Of a stretch of 64,000 nucleotides of DNA, positions 8,331-17,164 are shown piece by piece. Each line of letters opens with the position of its first letter. Positions within the stretch are counted from its first letter, which is position 1. The translations under genes and the position numbers were made by a program. This DNA comes from Vibrio sp. HA2012 (GTDB lineage: Bacteria; Pseudomonadota; Gammaproteobacteria; Enterobacterales; Vibrionaceae): assembly GCF_002812955.1 (NCBI RefSeq), contig NZ_PFXK01000006.1:124001-188000 (forward strand), in the 5' to 3' direction. Under the pieces are notes generated by a model that was not told the DNA's origin, did not search any database, and saw only the letters and a program-made list of their open reading frames with translations.

Positions 8331-10562
8331 TTAATATTCCGGCTCAGAAAATTCATATAATGCAGATTGCATAGGCATGGGTTTGTAAAAATAGAACCCC
8401 TGAATTTTGTCGACATTTAATTCTACAAAAACCTCTCTCTGCCGGGAGGTTTCAATACCTTCTACTACAGTATTTAATTGCATATCCTTTGCTAATTGCA
8501 CGATATTTTTTATCAGGGCATAGCCTTTTTTATTCTGTTCTAACTGCAGCACAAAGTTGCGATCCAGCTTTATGATATCGACAGGAAAAGAGCTCAGAGT
8601 GCTGAGTGATGAATAGCCGGTTCCAAAGTCATCAATAGCAATACGCATCCCCTTACTTCTGAGTAAGGTTAATTGTGCAATAACGTCACTGACGGAGTCG
8701 ATAAGAATACTTTCAGTTAATTCCAGAGTCAGCAGATGCGGAGGAAGATTATATTTCTGCAGCAAATGTTCAATATAAGGCAGCAGATTATGATGCTGCA
8801 GGTGAGGAGCTGATAAATTGACATGTACAGTCATTGGCGGCAGAGCGTGTTGCTGTCTTTTTTTATTTAAGTCGGAGATAAAGCGACAGGATTGATCCAG
8901 GATCTGTTCGCCCAGTGCAATAATGAAATTTCGTTCCTCTGCCATTGGAATAAAAATAGCCGGAGAGATCATACCAAGTTCCGCGTGCTTCCAGCGGGCA
9001 AGAGCTTCAAAGCCTATGGCTTCACCGCTTACTGCATGAACAATCGGTTGGTAGTAAGGGGTAATATCTTCATTTTTGATCGCAGAGGAAAGATCCCGCT
9101 GTAATTGTTTGTGCTGGTTAAATTGCCGGGTAACGGCATCTGAGAAATGGATCAGTTTGTCCGGGCCTGTGCTGGCAAGCTGTGCCGTATATTTGGCACA
9201 GGTCAGGACTTCTTCAGCATCTCTGAAACCGCTGCAACTATCTAAATAACCAAGACAAATGTCCAGATGAATATCCAGATCATCAATGATAGTGGGTTTA
9301 CCATACAAATGGTTTATTTTTTCAGCACATTTTAGCAGAACTGGCTCGGAACTGTTGCACAGGATGACAAAATCATTTTCTGCAACCCGTCCAATCAGAG
9401 CCGGTTTTGGGGCGTATAAGGTAAAAAATTGTGCCAGATGGCGGATGATCACTTCTACAGTCTGGTAGCCGAAAATGCGTGATAACGATTTCAGCCGTTC
9501 AACACTGATATAAAGCAGAGACAGTTGTGGATCCTGAGCAATAAGGTGTTCGTGGATATACAGAAGTACAGAGTGCCGGTTGTGCAGCCCGGATACCAGA
9601 TCCTTATTTTCCAGAATATCGATAAGTCCGGACTGGGTCTGGTTTTCTTTTTCCATTCTGGAGAAGCTGGCACCGATTCTGGTTCTGAACAGATATAAGG
9701 TTGCAGCAATAATAATGAAAGATGCTACTCCGAGGATCAGGGAAATGGTATTGATCAACTGATTCGCCTGTTCATACAGTATTCTGCGTTCTGTGGTTTT
9801 TAAGCGGGCAACCGGCTGACCGTCGATATCCCGTAACAGGCTGGTGTGGACGATAGATTGCTGGGTTCTGACAATATCTGATCCCTTCGTTTGTCCAGCG
9901 TCTTCCAACAGACTGATATCATATTGATCGGGAAGCAAGGCTTTAAACTTTACCGGAAATTTACTGGAAAGCGGCGTACCCCAGACCATCCAGCCCTGTG
10001 CCCGATGTTCCATCAGGCTGTCACTTACTCCGGTAACACTGATGATCCACAGAGTCTTATCTATAGTGAGCAGGCCGGATTTACTCTCTATATCTGGGTA
10101 GGTGAAATTAAAAATCTGCTGCAGAAGTGGTGAGTGAAGTACGGCATACTGTGTAGATTCCGGTGCTTTGGTCACGACTTCGTTTTCTCTCTGATCTTCA
10201 GGAATATAAGCACTTTCGATGACTTTTCCATCTTTATTTATATACATAATTAGAGACAGCTTCAGTGCGTCGAGTCCGGAATAATGCAGGTTACGTTCTG
10301 CATAAGTCATATCGTTTTCTTTCAGCAGCAAATAGGTTTCATCCCAGTGAGCCCAGTCATAGGAATATTCTTCCTGCTCTGTAGTCAGTCTGTTGATGGC
10401 AATTTGAGCCTGTTCAGAATTTTTAATTAATTGTATCTGTTCAATATCTTCTATCTGTTGGGTGTAGAAAAATCGGGTCAGCAGCAGGCAGACCAGTACG
10501 ATGAGTAAAATACCGGATGAGAGCAGAAAACTGGCCTTATCCGTGAGAGTAAACCGAGTCAT
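8331..10562 (-). CDS. Membrane GGDEF-EAL protein, probable c-di-GMP phosphodiesterase
   Basis: A 743-residue protein with a transmembrane helix near residues 12-32, a periplasmic CHASE4-like region of about 230 residues, a second helix near 270-290, a GGDEF domain and a C-terminal EAL domain. The GGDEF signature is degenerate (VAENDF), so cyclase activity is unlikely. The EAL part keeps FEALARW, VHVNLSA, LTLELTES, IDDFGTGYSSL, IKLDRNFV and VVEGIET, the residues needed for metal binding and catalysis. It is therefore expected to hydrolyse cyclic-di-GMP in response to a periplasmic cue, with the GGDEF part perhaps as GTP-sensing module. It is divergent from mak. Confidence 0.9.
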   Translation of the reverse strand: MTRFTLTDKASFLLSSGILLIVLVCLLLTRFFYTQQIEDIEQIQLIKNSEQAQIAINRLTTEQEEYSYDWAHWDETYLLLKENDMTYAERNLHYSGLDALKLSLIMYINKDGKVIESAYIPEDQRENEVVTKAPESTQYAVLHSPLLQQIFNFTYPDIESKSGLLTIDKTLWIISVTGVSDSLMEHRAQGWMVWGTPLSSKFPVKFKALLPDQYDISLLEDAGQTKGSDIVRTQQSIVHTSLLRDIDGQPVARLKTTERRILYEQANQLINTISLILGVASFIIIAATLYLFRTRIGASFSRMEKENQTQSGLIDILENKDLVSGLHNRHSVLLYIHEHLIAQDPQLSLLYISVERLKSLSRIFGYQTVEVIIRHLAQFFTLYAPKPALIGRVAENDFVILCNSSEPVLLKCAEKINHLYGKPTIIDDLDIHLDICLGYLDSCSGFRDAEEVLTCAKYTAQLASTGPDKLIHFSDAVTRQFNQHKQLQRDLSSAIKNEDITPYYQPIVHAVSGEAIGFEALARWKHAELGMISPAIFIPMAEERNFIIALGEQILDQSCRFISDLNKKRQQHALPPMTVHVNLSAPHLQHHNLLPYIEHLLQKYNLPPHLLTLELTESILIDSVSDVIAQLTLLRSKGMRIAIDDFGTGYSSLSTLSSFPVDIIKLDRNFVLQLEQNKKGYALIKNIVQLAKDMQLNTVVEGIETSRQREVFVELNVDKIQGFYFYKPMPMQSALYEFSEPEY

Positions 10563-10834
10563 TTAGCGATAGTTACAACTTCTGTTGTTAATTCAGTCTG
10601 GTACAAAGTCCAGTAGACAATACAAGAAAACTAATATCAGCTTAACGCAAATTTAATATTTCGCGAATGTTTTATTTGTAGTTATCGATTTGAATACCTT
10701 GATCAAATTCTTGCAAAATTGAGAGTCTGAACCTGCTGGTTTAATCCGGTCACTATGATAAATCGCACAGTTTTTCCTGCTAAAGTTACCCAGAATAGTG
10801 ATATTCACCTTACGGACAGAAAAGCGGAGAAAAA

Positions 10835-11743
10835 ATGCGCATAGGGATTGATTTAGGTGGCACCAAAATTGAGGTCATCGCGTTATCTGATTGCGGAGAA
10901 GAGCGATTCCGGAAGCGGGTGTCGACACCAAGAGGCTCTTATGAGCAAACTCTGGCTGCAATTAAAGGGCTGGTGGATGATGCTGAACAAGTGACAGGGC
11001 AAACGGGTACGGTGGGGATTGGGATCCCTGGCACCATTTCACCGTATACCGGGGTGGTAAAAAATGCCAATTCTGTGTGGCTGAATGGACAGCCGCTGGA
11101 TAAAGATCTGTCCGATCTGCTGGGACGCGAGGTGAGGATTGCCAACGACGCTAACTGTATGGCAGTTTCTGAAGCAACAGATGGAGCTGGAGCCGGTAAA
11201 AAGGTTGTAGTGGCACTGATTCTGGGAACCGGTTGTGGTTCTGGTATCGTGATTGACGGTAAACCACATATCGGCGGAAATGGCATTGGTGGTGAGTGGG
11301 GACATAACGCATTACCCTGGATGGATAAGGAAGAACGGGAATTTGCCGATGCTACCCCTTGTTACTGCGGTAAGCATGGTTGTATCGAGCAGTTTGTCTC
11401 TGGAACCGGTTTGTGCGCCGATTATGAGCGTCGTAGCGGACAGACGCTGACAGGTAAAGAGATTGCTGAACTGGCCGAGGCTGGTGATGAGATAGCCAAT
11501 CGTTCTCTGGAAGCTTACGAAAGACGGTTGGCTAAGTCATTGGCCGGTTATATCAATGTGCTGGACCCTGATGCTGTCGTGTTTGCCGGCGGGGTTTGCA
11601 ATATTGCCCGCTTGTATGAGAATGTGCCGAAACTGCTGGTGGAATATGTCTTTGGGCAGGAGTGTTTTACACCGATATTACCGGCAGTACATGGTGATTC
11701 TAGTGGTGTTCGGGGAGCGGCCTGGTTATGGCCCAAGGTGTAA
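10835..11743 (+). CDS. mak: Fructokinase Mak (ROK family)
   Basis: A 302-residue cytoplasmic sugar kinase. The N-terminal phosphate loop is DLGGTKIEV, the catalytic Asp is in ANDANC, and the ROK zinc/structural motif reads [12 protein letters not shown]. Across its length it resembles E. coli Mak (YajF), for example [18 protein letters not shown] and [15 protein letters not shown], so ATP-dependent phosphorylation of fructose is the likely reaction. A GGAG site lies shortly before the ATG. It is monocistronic, divergent from the GGDEF-EAL gene and convergent with mnmH. Confidence 0.9.
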   Translation: MRIGIDLGGTKIEVIALSDCGEERFRKRVSTPRGSYEQTLAAIKGLVDDAEQVTGQTGTVGIGIPGTISPYTGVVKNANSVWLNGQPLDKDLSDLLGREVRIANDANCMAVSEATDGAGAGKKVVVALILGTGCGSGIVIDGKPHIGGNGIGGEWGHNALPWMDKEEREFADATPCYCGKHGCIEQFVSGTGLCADYERRSGQTLTGKEIAELAEAGDEIANRSLEAYERRLAKSLAGYINVLDPDAVVFAGGVCNIARLYENVPKLLVEYVFGQECFTPILPAVHGDSSGVRGAAWLWPKV

Positions 11744-11752
11744 ATGTCGGGT

Positions 11753-11776
11753 TCTCCCCTTTTTGTTAAGGGGAGA
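11753..11776. terminator. Hairpin terminator between convergent mak and mnmH
   Basis: TCTCCCCTT and AAGGGGAGA form a perfect 9-bp stem around TTTGTT. It lies 10 bp after the mak stop, and as a short hairpin between convergent genes could serve both. The right arm is part of a 14-bp direct repeat (AAGGGGAGATCGGA) repeated at 11787-11800. Confidence 0.6.
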
Positions 11777-11819
11777 TCGGATTGCTAAGGGGAGATCGGA
11801 AGTAGGAGTTGCGGATGTT

Positions 11820-12908
11820 TTATTGATTTTTCAGCCACTCTTTTACTTGCAGGTAGTCTCCCTTAAAGATAATTCGTTCTGCTTTTTTGCTGAGCTGATA
11901 GGTATACATAGGGTCGTAATACTGTTCCAGTAAAGGAACCAGCCAGTCATGGTGATGATCTAGTGTTCCCGTACTTTGCATAATATGTACGGCATATTTT
12001 TGTGCTTTAATCAGATCCTGATGACGTTCCAGCCCAAGGCGTTTACGAATGTTAAACATACCTTTTTCCAGATATTCTGCAAACAGGATCCAGCCCTGTT
12101 CTTCGCCATAATGCTGAACAAAATCCCGTTGCATATTCACTACGTACTCTTCCAGCAGGCGTGCAATTCTGATCTCGAAAGGATCATCGATCACGGCAAG
12201 CTTAGCTGTCTGCATACTGCGGCTTAATGAGAGCGGCAGCTTAGCTGAGCCGATAAAGTTGCTTTCATCTTCAAACACAAACCCATTGATGTTTCGAGCC
12301 TGTTTTTTGATCATCTGGATCGCCAGTTCGTTTTCAAAGTTGATCTGAGTGCGCTGCTGGGTGACAAAGCGGCCAAAGGACGACCCTCTGTGATGGGCTG
12401 CGCCTTCCAGATCAATCCCATTTTCTAATTCATTGATAAGTATGGTTTTACCACAGCCTGTGTTACCACCGACGATCAACATTGGCTGGTTGGCGACTTC
12501 ATCAATAGTATCGATCAGAAACCGGCGTAGCGCTTTATAACCACCGGTGATAAACGGATAATCAATACCGGCTTCTTTTAGCCACTGTTGGGTGATTTGT
12601 GAGCGCATACCACCCCGGAAACAGTAAAGATAGCCATTCGGATTAGCTTCACAAAAGGCTTTCCAGTGCGTTATGCGTTCGGCTTTTATTTCTCCGTTGA
12701 CCAGTTGATGACCGAGTTTGATGGCGGCTTCCTGCCCATGCCTTTTATAGCAGGTACCCACAGCGGTACGTTCGTCATTGGTCATCAGCGGAAGGTTTAC
12801 TGAGTGAGGAAAAGCTCCCTGAATAAACTCAATCGGAGCCCGGGTATCCATCAGTGGTATATCATTAACAAACAGACTACGATAGTCATTGCAATTGGGA
12901 CGCAGCAT
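11820..12908 (-). CDS. mnmH: tRNA 2-selenouridine synthase MnmH/SelU
   Basis: A 362-residue enzyme replacing sulfur by selenium (via a geranylated intermediate) at the wobble 2-thiouridine of Lys, Glu and Gln tRNAs, using selenophosphate. The N-terminal rhodanese domain carries the active-site loop CFRGGMRS (Cys near residue 96). A P-loop, GGNTGCGKT, follows near residue 148. Length and domain order match the family. The usual partner gene selD is not in this window. The gene is monocistronic and convergent with mak. Confidence 0.93.
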   Translation of the reverse strand: MLRPNCNDYRSLFVNDIPLMDTRAPIEFIQGAFPHSVNLPLMTNDERTAVGTCYKRHGQEAAIKLGHQLVNGEIKAERITHWKAFCEANPNGYLYCFRGGMRSQITQQWLKEAGIDYPFITGGYKALRRFLIDTIDEVANQPMLIVGGNTGCGKTILINELENGIDLEGAAHHRGSSFGRFVTQQRTQINFENELAIQMIKKQARNINGFVFEDESNFIGSAKLPLSLSRSMQTAKLAVIDDPFEIRIARLLEEYVVNMQRDFVQHYGEEQGWILFAEYLEKGMFNIRKRLGLERHQDLIKAQKYAVHIMQSTGTLDHHHDWLVPLLEQYYDPMYTYQLSKKAERIIFKGDYLQVKEWLKNQ

Positions 12909-13000
12909 CGGTACCTCGGTCAGCGTTTTGAAAGAATTCAGATTCTACTCCTGCTGGTGACTTTCTGTCATCTTTGAAATACTTCCCTCTATATATAATG

Positions 13001-13026
13001 AAAAAACCCACCCTGACAGGGTGGGA
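13001..13026 (-). terminator. Rho-independent terminator after the porin gene
   Basis: CCCACCCTG and CAGGGTGGG form a perfect stem, followed on the minus strand by six T. It is about 29 bp after the porin stop codon. Confidence 0.92.
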
Positions 13027-13054
13027 AAAAGAAAAAGGCAGTGTTGAGTGCTTC

Positions 13055-14047
13055 TTAGAACAGGTACTTAACCCGCAGACGAGCACCGCTGTCAGATACA
13101 TCGGTATCTTTTTGATCGGAGTTATACACACCCAAATACAGAGCCAAGTCTTCTACATCCATAATGTTTGCAAACTTATAAGAAGCATAGACAGTGTCAA
13201 CTTCAGTTGTGGTTGCTGTGTCTGTTTCACCATGGACATAACCGATAAAGGCATTTTTATACTGGGCGTTTACACCGTATGTTGTGTCATCCTGATCGGT
13301 CGTATCAAACTCACGGGCAGCATAGCTGATGTTGATATTCACATCACCGGCAGCATAGTTCAGAGTGGCACCATAACCGGTAAAGTCGTTCGCAGCATCA
13401 TCTTCATCAGCGGTCATATTAAATTCTGCACCAGCAGATAGTTTCAGTGAATCGGTCAGAGATACGGCAACAACTGGACGCAGGAAGACGGCATCTTTAT
13501 CTGCGGTACTACCAGTACCTTCTCCTCTGAAGTTAGCGCTAACTTCAAAATAAACCTTGTCCATGGTCTTTGCCAGATTGATCTGACCGTGGTCGCTACG
13601 GCCACGAGCATAGCTGGCGGTATAAACGTCCTGAGCGTGGTTCAGATAAGTATCCTGACCTGCCGGGAACAGGTTGTAAGCTTCAAAACGACCCAGTTTG
13701 ATTTCCCAGTCATTTTTTTCACCCATAGCAATCCATGCATCATCGGTTGTTACACCATCGTCAGAGTTGTTCATGTTCAGTAAGATCTGAGCATTGGTTG
13801 CAATATAACCATTTGTGCCTACATCACGCATACCTGAAATGCCAATCAGAAGACGGCCATTCTGATCATAGGTTTTTTCATCCGTTGTTCCATTGTCCTG
13901 ATTGCGGTAATCAGTATTAAATTCCACGTCACCACTGATGGCAAAGGTGCCCATATCGTTGGTTACGCTGGTTCCGGCATGAGCGCTTAATGCGGCAGAA
14001 GTCAGTAGAGTAAGTGTAGATAGTTTCAGGATACCACTAGCTTTCAT
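13055..14047 (-). CDS. Outer-membrane porin
   Basis: A 330-residue secreted protein with a signal peptide ending near ALSAHA|GTSV (about residues 1-24). The mature part shows alternating beta-strand patterns such as GTFAISGDVEFNTDYR and WEIKLGRFEAYNLFP, and ends in Phe (KVKYLF), the typical outer-membrane beta-barrel C-terminus. It resembles the Vibrio carbohydrate/general porin group rather than OmpU/OmpT of enteric type; the substrate cannot be inferred. It has its own terminator and an unusually long AT-rich upstream region, suggesting complex control. Confidence 0.85.
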   Translation of the reverse strand: MKASGILKLSTLTLLTSAALSAHAGTSVTNDMGTFAISGDVEFNTDYRNQDNGTTDEKTYDQNGRLLIGISGMRDVGTNGYIATNAQILLNMNNSDDGVTTDDAWIAMGEKNDWEIKLGRFEAYNLFPAGQDTYLNHAQDVYTASYARGRSDHGQINLAKTMDKVYFEVSANFRGEGTGSTADKDAVFLRPVVAVSLTDSLKLSAGAEFNMTADEDDAANDFTGYGATLNYAAGDVNINISYAAREFDTTDQDDTTYGVNAQYKNAFIGYVHGETDTATTTEVDTVYASYKFANIMDVEDLALYLGVYNSDQKDTDVSDSGARLRVKYLF

Positions 14048-14526
14048 TATTTAGCTCCATTTTAGAATGTCTGTTTTTTGTGCTGAGAGGCACATCCGTG
14101 CGTTATTTTTCCCTCAGGCTACATATTCATTGAACTGATTTAATTCGTATCAATGATGGGATGTGAGAATACATTTGCGAGGCAGATTAAACTTTCGATT
14201 GGATCACTTTTCGGGAATGTTCCGAAAGGTGATGTGGTTTGTTTTGATTTGGTTCATAAAAACCATTTGTTATGTGAATGCGATCTATATAAAAATGAGA
14301 TCAAATCTATGTTTTATTGGTTTTTCATGATTATTTTGGTGTTTTTATTTGGTTTATACTGATTTTTATAAATTTATTTGATTTTATTTTGTGGGAACGA
14401 TTTCGTTTTTAATTGGTATGTTTTAGGGCTTTTTCTGTGGTTTTTTGATTTTTTCGGGAAGTTAGAACATTGTTTCATCTGTTTTTGACATAAAGGGGAG
14501 TGGTGACGGGAAGGATGAGCTGGAGG
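14048..14526. other. Long AT-rich upstream region of the porin gene
   Basis: About 480 bp without a convincing gene. A 69-codon plus-strand frame at 14153-14362 has no recognisable product and low-complexity hydrophobic codons; it is not called. The stretch is very T-rich on the plus strand and contains the strong palindrome at 14203-14233. It presumably carries the porin promoter and regulatory sites. Confidence 0.6.
14203..14233. repeat. 12-bp-stem hairpin upstream of porin
   Basis: The arms ATCACTTTTCGG and CCGAAAGGTGAT pair with one G-T wobble around loop GAATGTT, about 156 bp upstream of the porin start. No uninterrupted T run follows on either strand, although the plus side continues GTGGTTTGTTTTGATTT. 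It could be a small-RNA end, a leader structure or an operator. Confidence 0.6.
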
Positions 14527-14800
14527 TTAGTGGATAAATTTTGAAAGGTCGCATGCACGATAAATCGTGCCTATACATCTGTCTGTTATCATTTCCTGCA
14601 GTATTTGATTCAGTCTGTCTGCTAGTGGGGGGGATAAAGGCATACCATAGTCATTGCCTATTTTGCTAGGCTAAAAATAGCCTGCTTTCTTAAAATCAAA
14701 GAAATCAGTAACATATAATTGAGCCAGCAGGGATGGCATGTCGAGAATAATCGCGGCGTCAATACGCCCTGTTTTTAGCATTCTGGCCAGATTGCACTAT
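14527..14800 (-). pseudogene. 3' remnant of a family-3 solute-binding protein gene
   Basis: One minus-strand frame, different from the overlapping diguanylate cyclase gene, reads ARMLKTGRIDAAIILDMPSL and ends KKAGYF before an amber codon. Beyond it the same frame continues PSKIGNDYGMPLSPPLADRL and NQILQEMITD. This is the pattern of the C-terminal part of periplasmic SBP_bac_3 proteins. There is no start, an internal stop, and the coding frame begins inside the 3' end of the cyclase gene, so it is a decayed fragment left by deletion or fusion. It contains the palindrome GCACGAT-AA-ATCGTGC at 14555-14570. Confidence 0.65.
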
Positions 14801-15874
14801 GCTTTCTTTCCATTCACAAACTTTGTTTCGTCCGCTGTTTTTTGCTTTATAAAGCTCTTTATCGGTTCTTTCAATAATATCTTCCACAGTATCTTCTGCG
14901 CAGTTTACCGAAATACCAATACTGGCTGTAACCTTTACTGTATTTCTGAATACTAAATCTTCAATATTTTCACGAATACGTTCAGCAGCTTCCCATCCAT
15001 TTTTTATATCTGAATGACTCAGAAGGATAATGAATTCTTCTCCCCCGTAACGAGCTACAACATCAAAACTACGGATACTATTTTCTATGGATTTGGCGAC
15101 ACACCTTAAAACTTCATCACCAAAGAGGTGTCCATAGGTATCATTTATATTTTTGAAAAAGTCGACATCTACCATAAGAACATAGAAGTAATAAGGATTT
15201 TTTTCTATTTTGAACTCTTCTGATAGTTTATCTAGAAAATATTTTTTCGTAAATACTCCGGTTAGCTGATCTCTAATCGATAGTTCTTTCAGTGCCTTAT
15301 TCTGTGCCTTTAATTCTTCCATTAAATTATAGACATTCCGACGTTCTTTTTTATATCCTCTGAATGTAGAATAAGAAATCGTGACTAAAACCGAGGAAAC
15401 TGCAAATACGGCCACACATAGATCGATTAAATGGGCAATTTCATCAGGATAGGGTACGATTATGGACGGATGATAAAAGCTCCATATAATAAGTATAGCG
15501 TAATATAAATTAAGAGATATTAATGAATAAAAAAGATGTTTTCCGCTAAAATGAAAAGCGAAATAAACGATAATCATGACAAGATAAATCGGTGTTGCAC
15601 CTTTATATCCGGCGTTGGTAAAAAATACAAAAGGTAGGTAAAAAACAGAAACAATCCACATAACAATTTTTGCAGTTTCTGTTAATGATTTTCTTACGAT
15701 TATGGGTAAAATTAAACACATCAATATGATGATAATATGAGGAAGATTCATCCAGAAAGAGGATTGGAAAATAAGGCCTAAGATAAACCCGATTGCTGAT
15801 AACAATGCACTCACTGCAAAAAATATTGCATAAAGCTGATCTTTTAATTCTAGTTTATTATATATGTTTTTCAA
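14759..15874 (-). CDS. Membrane diguanylate cyclase (GGEEF)
   Basis: A 371-residue protein with about six hydrophobic segments in the first 175 residues, a short coiled coil (about 180-200) and a C-terminal GGDEF domain. The active-site motif is intact, RYGGEEFIILL, with DVDFFKNINDTYGH as metal/guanine site, so it should make cyclic-di-GMP from two GTP. The usual RxxD inhibitory site is not obvious before GGEEF. Its last ~14 codons run into the remnant of a solute-binding-protein gene read in another frame, so the native C-terminus may have been altered. Codons are AT-richer than in core genes. Confidence 0.88.
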   Translation of the reverse strand: MKNIYNKLELKDQLYAIFFAVSALLSAIGFILGLIFQSSFWMNLPHIIIILMCLILPIIVRKSLTETAKIVMWIVSVFYLPFVFFTNAGYKGATPIYLVMIIVYFAFHFSGKHLFYSLISLNLYYAILIIWSFYHPSIIVPYPDEIAHLIDLCVAVFAVSSVLVTISYSTFRGYKKERRNVYNLMEELKAQNKALKELSIRDQLTGVFTKKYFLDKLSEEFKIEKNPYYFYVLMVDVDFFKNINDTYGHLFGDEVLRCVAKSIENSIRSFDVVARYGGEEFIILLSHSDIKNGWEAAERIRENIEDLVFRNTVKVTASIGISVNCAEDTVEDIIERTDKELYKAKNSGRNKVCEWKESIVQSGQNAKNRAY

Positions 15875-16181
15875 TGTTCTAAAAAATCCGTCATTTTCCT
15901 TAGTATAGAGTATAAGATACTTTTGATAAAGATCGCCTTGATATTTCCACTACTATTATATGGTATATTCTGACGGAATAGATACCTTAGGAGAGTGATT
16001 TAAAACCATCTTCGTCGAAATAGATCTGAAAATGATGCTGAGATATGCACAGTTAGCCCCGTAACTTGAAGCTGATGCAGATATAGGTAACAGGGTATAG
16101 AGAAGAGAGCGTTGGTACAAAACTTATGCCAACAGTGAGGACATCTGCTACAGTAGATACGTTTAATCAAAGGTAGAATTC
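15875..16181. other. Intergenic region between diguanylate cyclase and secreted protein
   Basis: About 307 bp between divergent genes. No gene is apparent. It presumably carries both promoters; a small inverted repeat (TATTC-TGACG-GAATA) lies near 15966-15980. Confidence 0.4.
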
Positions 16182-16997
16182 ATGATGGGTACCTATCGCA
16201 GAATCTTCAGTAAAGCAATCAGCATGCTTCTTGTTACGAGCGTTTTTAGTACCGTGGCTTCGGCATCAATTCACGGAGCAGTAGTCATCGCACGGGCAAA
16301 GGATGCTGTCCACAGAGCAGAAAAAATCTATCAATTGAGTACTAACACTAAAGAATCATTGTCGGATGAGGTCAGGAAAAATCTGATAAGAAGAGTATCC
16401 AAGCCACTGCTAAATCTTCAAGATGATCTACTTGCTGCAGATACATCTAACTGCCTCATGCCATTTTTAGATACTCCTAGCTATCAAGAACTCAAATTAT
16501 TCGAATATACAGTTCTTCACACGGAGCTGTCGAAATTAAGTAAGCAGGATAAACTGGTTCTCAACCAGTTTATAAATGATAATCCTAATATTGACTGGCA
16601 GCCTATCGCTGATGCAATCAATCTTTCTGATCGAGTGCAGCTATATGCTCAATTTAAAGCTCTCTCTCAGGAAAAGATCTGTAGCCAAAACAAAGAGGCC
16701 TCTTACTGTAAAAATTCAGACCGAACCATTGAAGAGCTAGCTGCCTACGAAACAAATCAACTAACTACACAGCTCGTGAGCGCGCTTGCGAAGAGGACGA
16801 AGGATCCCGATCAAATACGTGACCCGTATGATCATACTCCACAATCTGCGTATTATGCATTAGAGGATATCTCACGGGATGCTTTGGAGTGCAAAGCGCT
16901 TCGAGCATTTGAAGTAGAACAGATTGCTCTTGAACTAAAGTTGAGCTTGGACGCAGCACAAATTCTGATTGATAAACATGCTAAGGATTTGAAGTAA
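16182..16997 (+). CDS. Secreted hypothetical protein
   Basis: A 271-residue protein I do not recognise. The N-terminus (MLLVTSVFSTVASA region) is a signal peptide with likely cleavage after ASA near residue 28, so it is probably periplasmic or exported. The rest is alpha-helical and charged, with four cysteines (SNCLM, KICSQ, ASYCKN, LECKA) that could form disulfides. AAGG lies upstream of two adjacent ATG codons. It stands alone at the left edge of the accessory region, next to fic. Confidence 0.65.
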   Translation: MMGTYRRIFSKAISMLLVTSVFSTVASASIHGAVVIARAKDAVHRAEKIYQLSTNTKESLSDEVRKNLIRRVSKPLLNLQDDLLAADTSNCLMPFLDTPSYQELKLFEYTVLHTELSKLSKQDKLVLNQFINDNPNIDWQPIADAINLSDRVQLYAQFKALSQEKICSQNKEASYCKNSDRTIEELAAYETNQLTTQLVSALAKRTKDPDQIRDPYDHTPQSAYYALEDISRDALECKALRAFEVEQIALELKLSLDAAQILIDKHAKDLK

Positions 16998-17096
16998 GCC
17001 GCTGACCTTAATACCTGTTTCCCCGGAACATAGAACTGCACCTTATAGGGTGAACAGAATAAGTGAGCATGATCGCGCACTACATAGACTATGTAC

Positions 17097-17144
17097 CGAT
17101 CAAGCTAGCGATCAAGTAACCGATCAAGTTAGACTGGTCAAGAG
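17097..17144. repeat. 12-bp tandem repeats upstream of fic
   Basis: CGATCAAGCTAG, CGATCAAGTAAC, CGATCAAGTTAG and a diverged ACTGGTCAAGAG follow each other head to tail with 12-bp period, ending about 20 bp before the fic ATG. This spacing suggests an operator array, or simply a locally expanded repeat. Confidence 0.65.
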
Positions 17145-17164
17145 CAAGAACAGAGATAAACAGA

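Noticed and set aside
14153..14362. 69-codon plus-strand frame in the porin upstream region
   Set aside because: No recognisable domain, T-rich low-complexity codons, and a strong hairpin lies inside it; more likely regulatory DNA.
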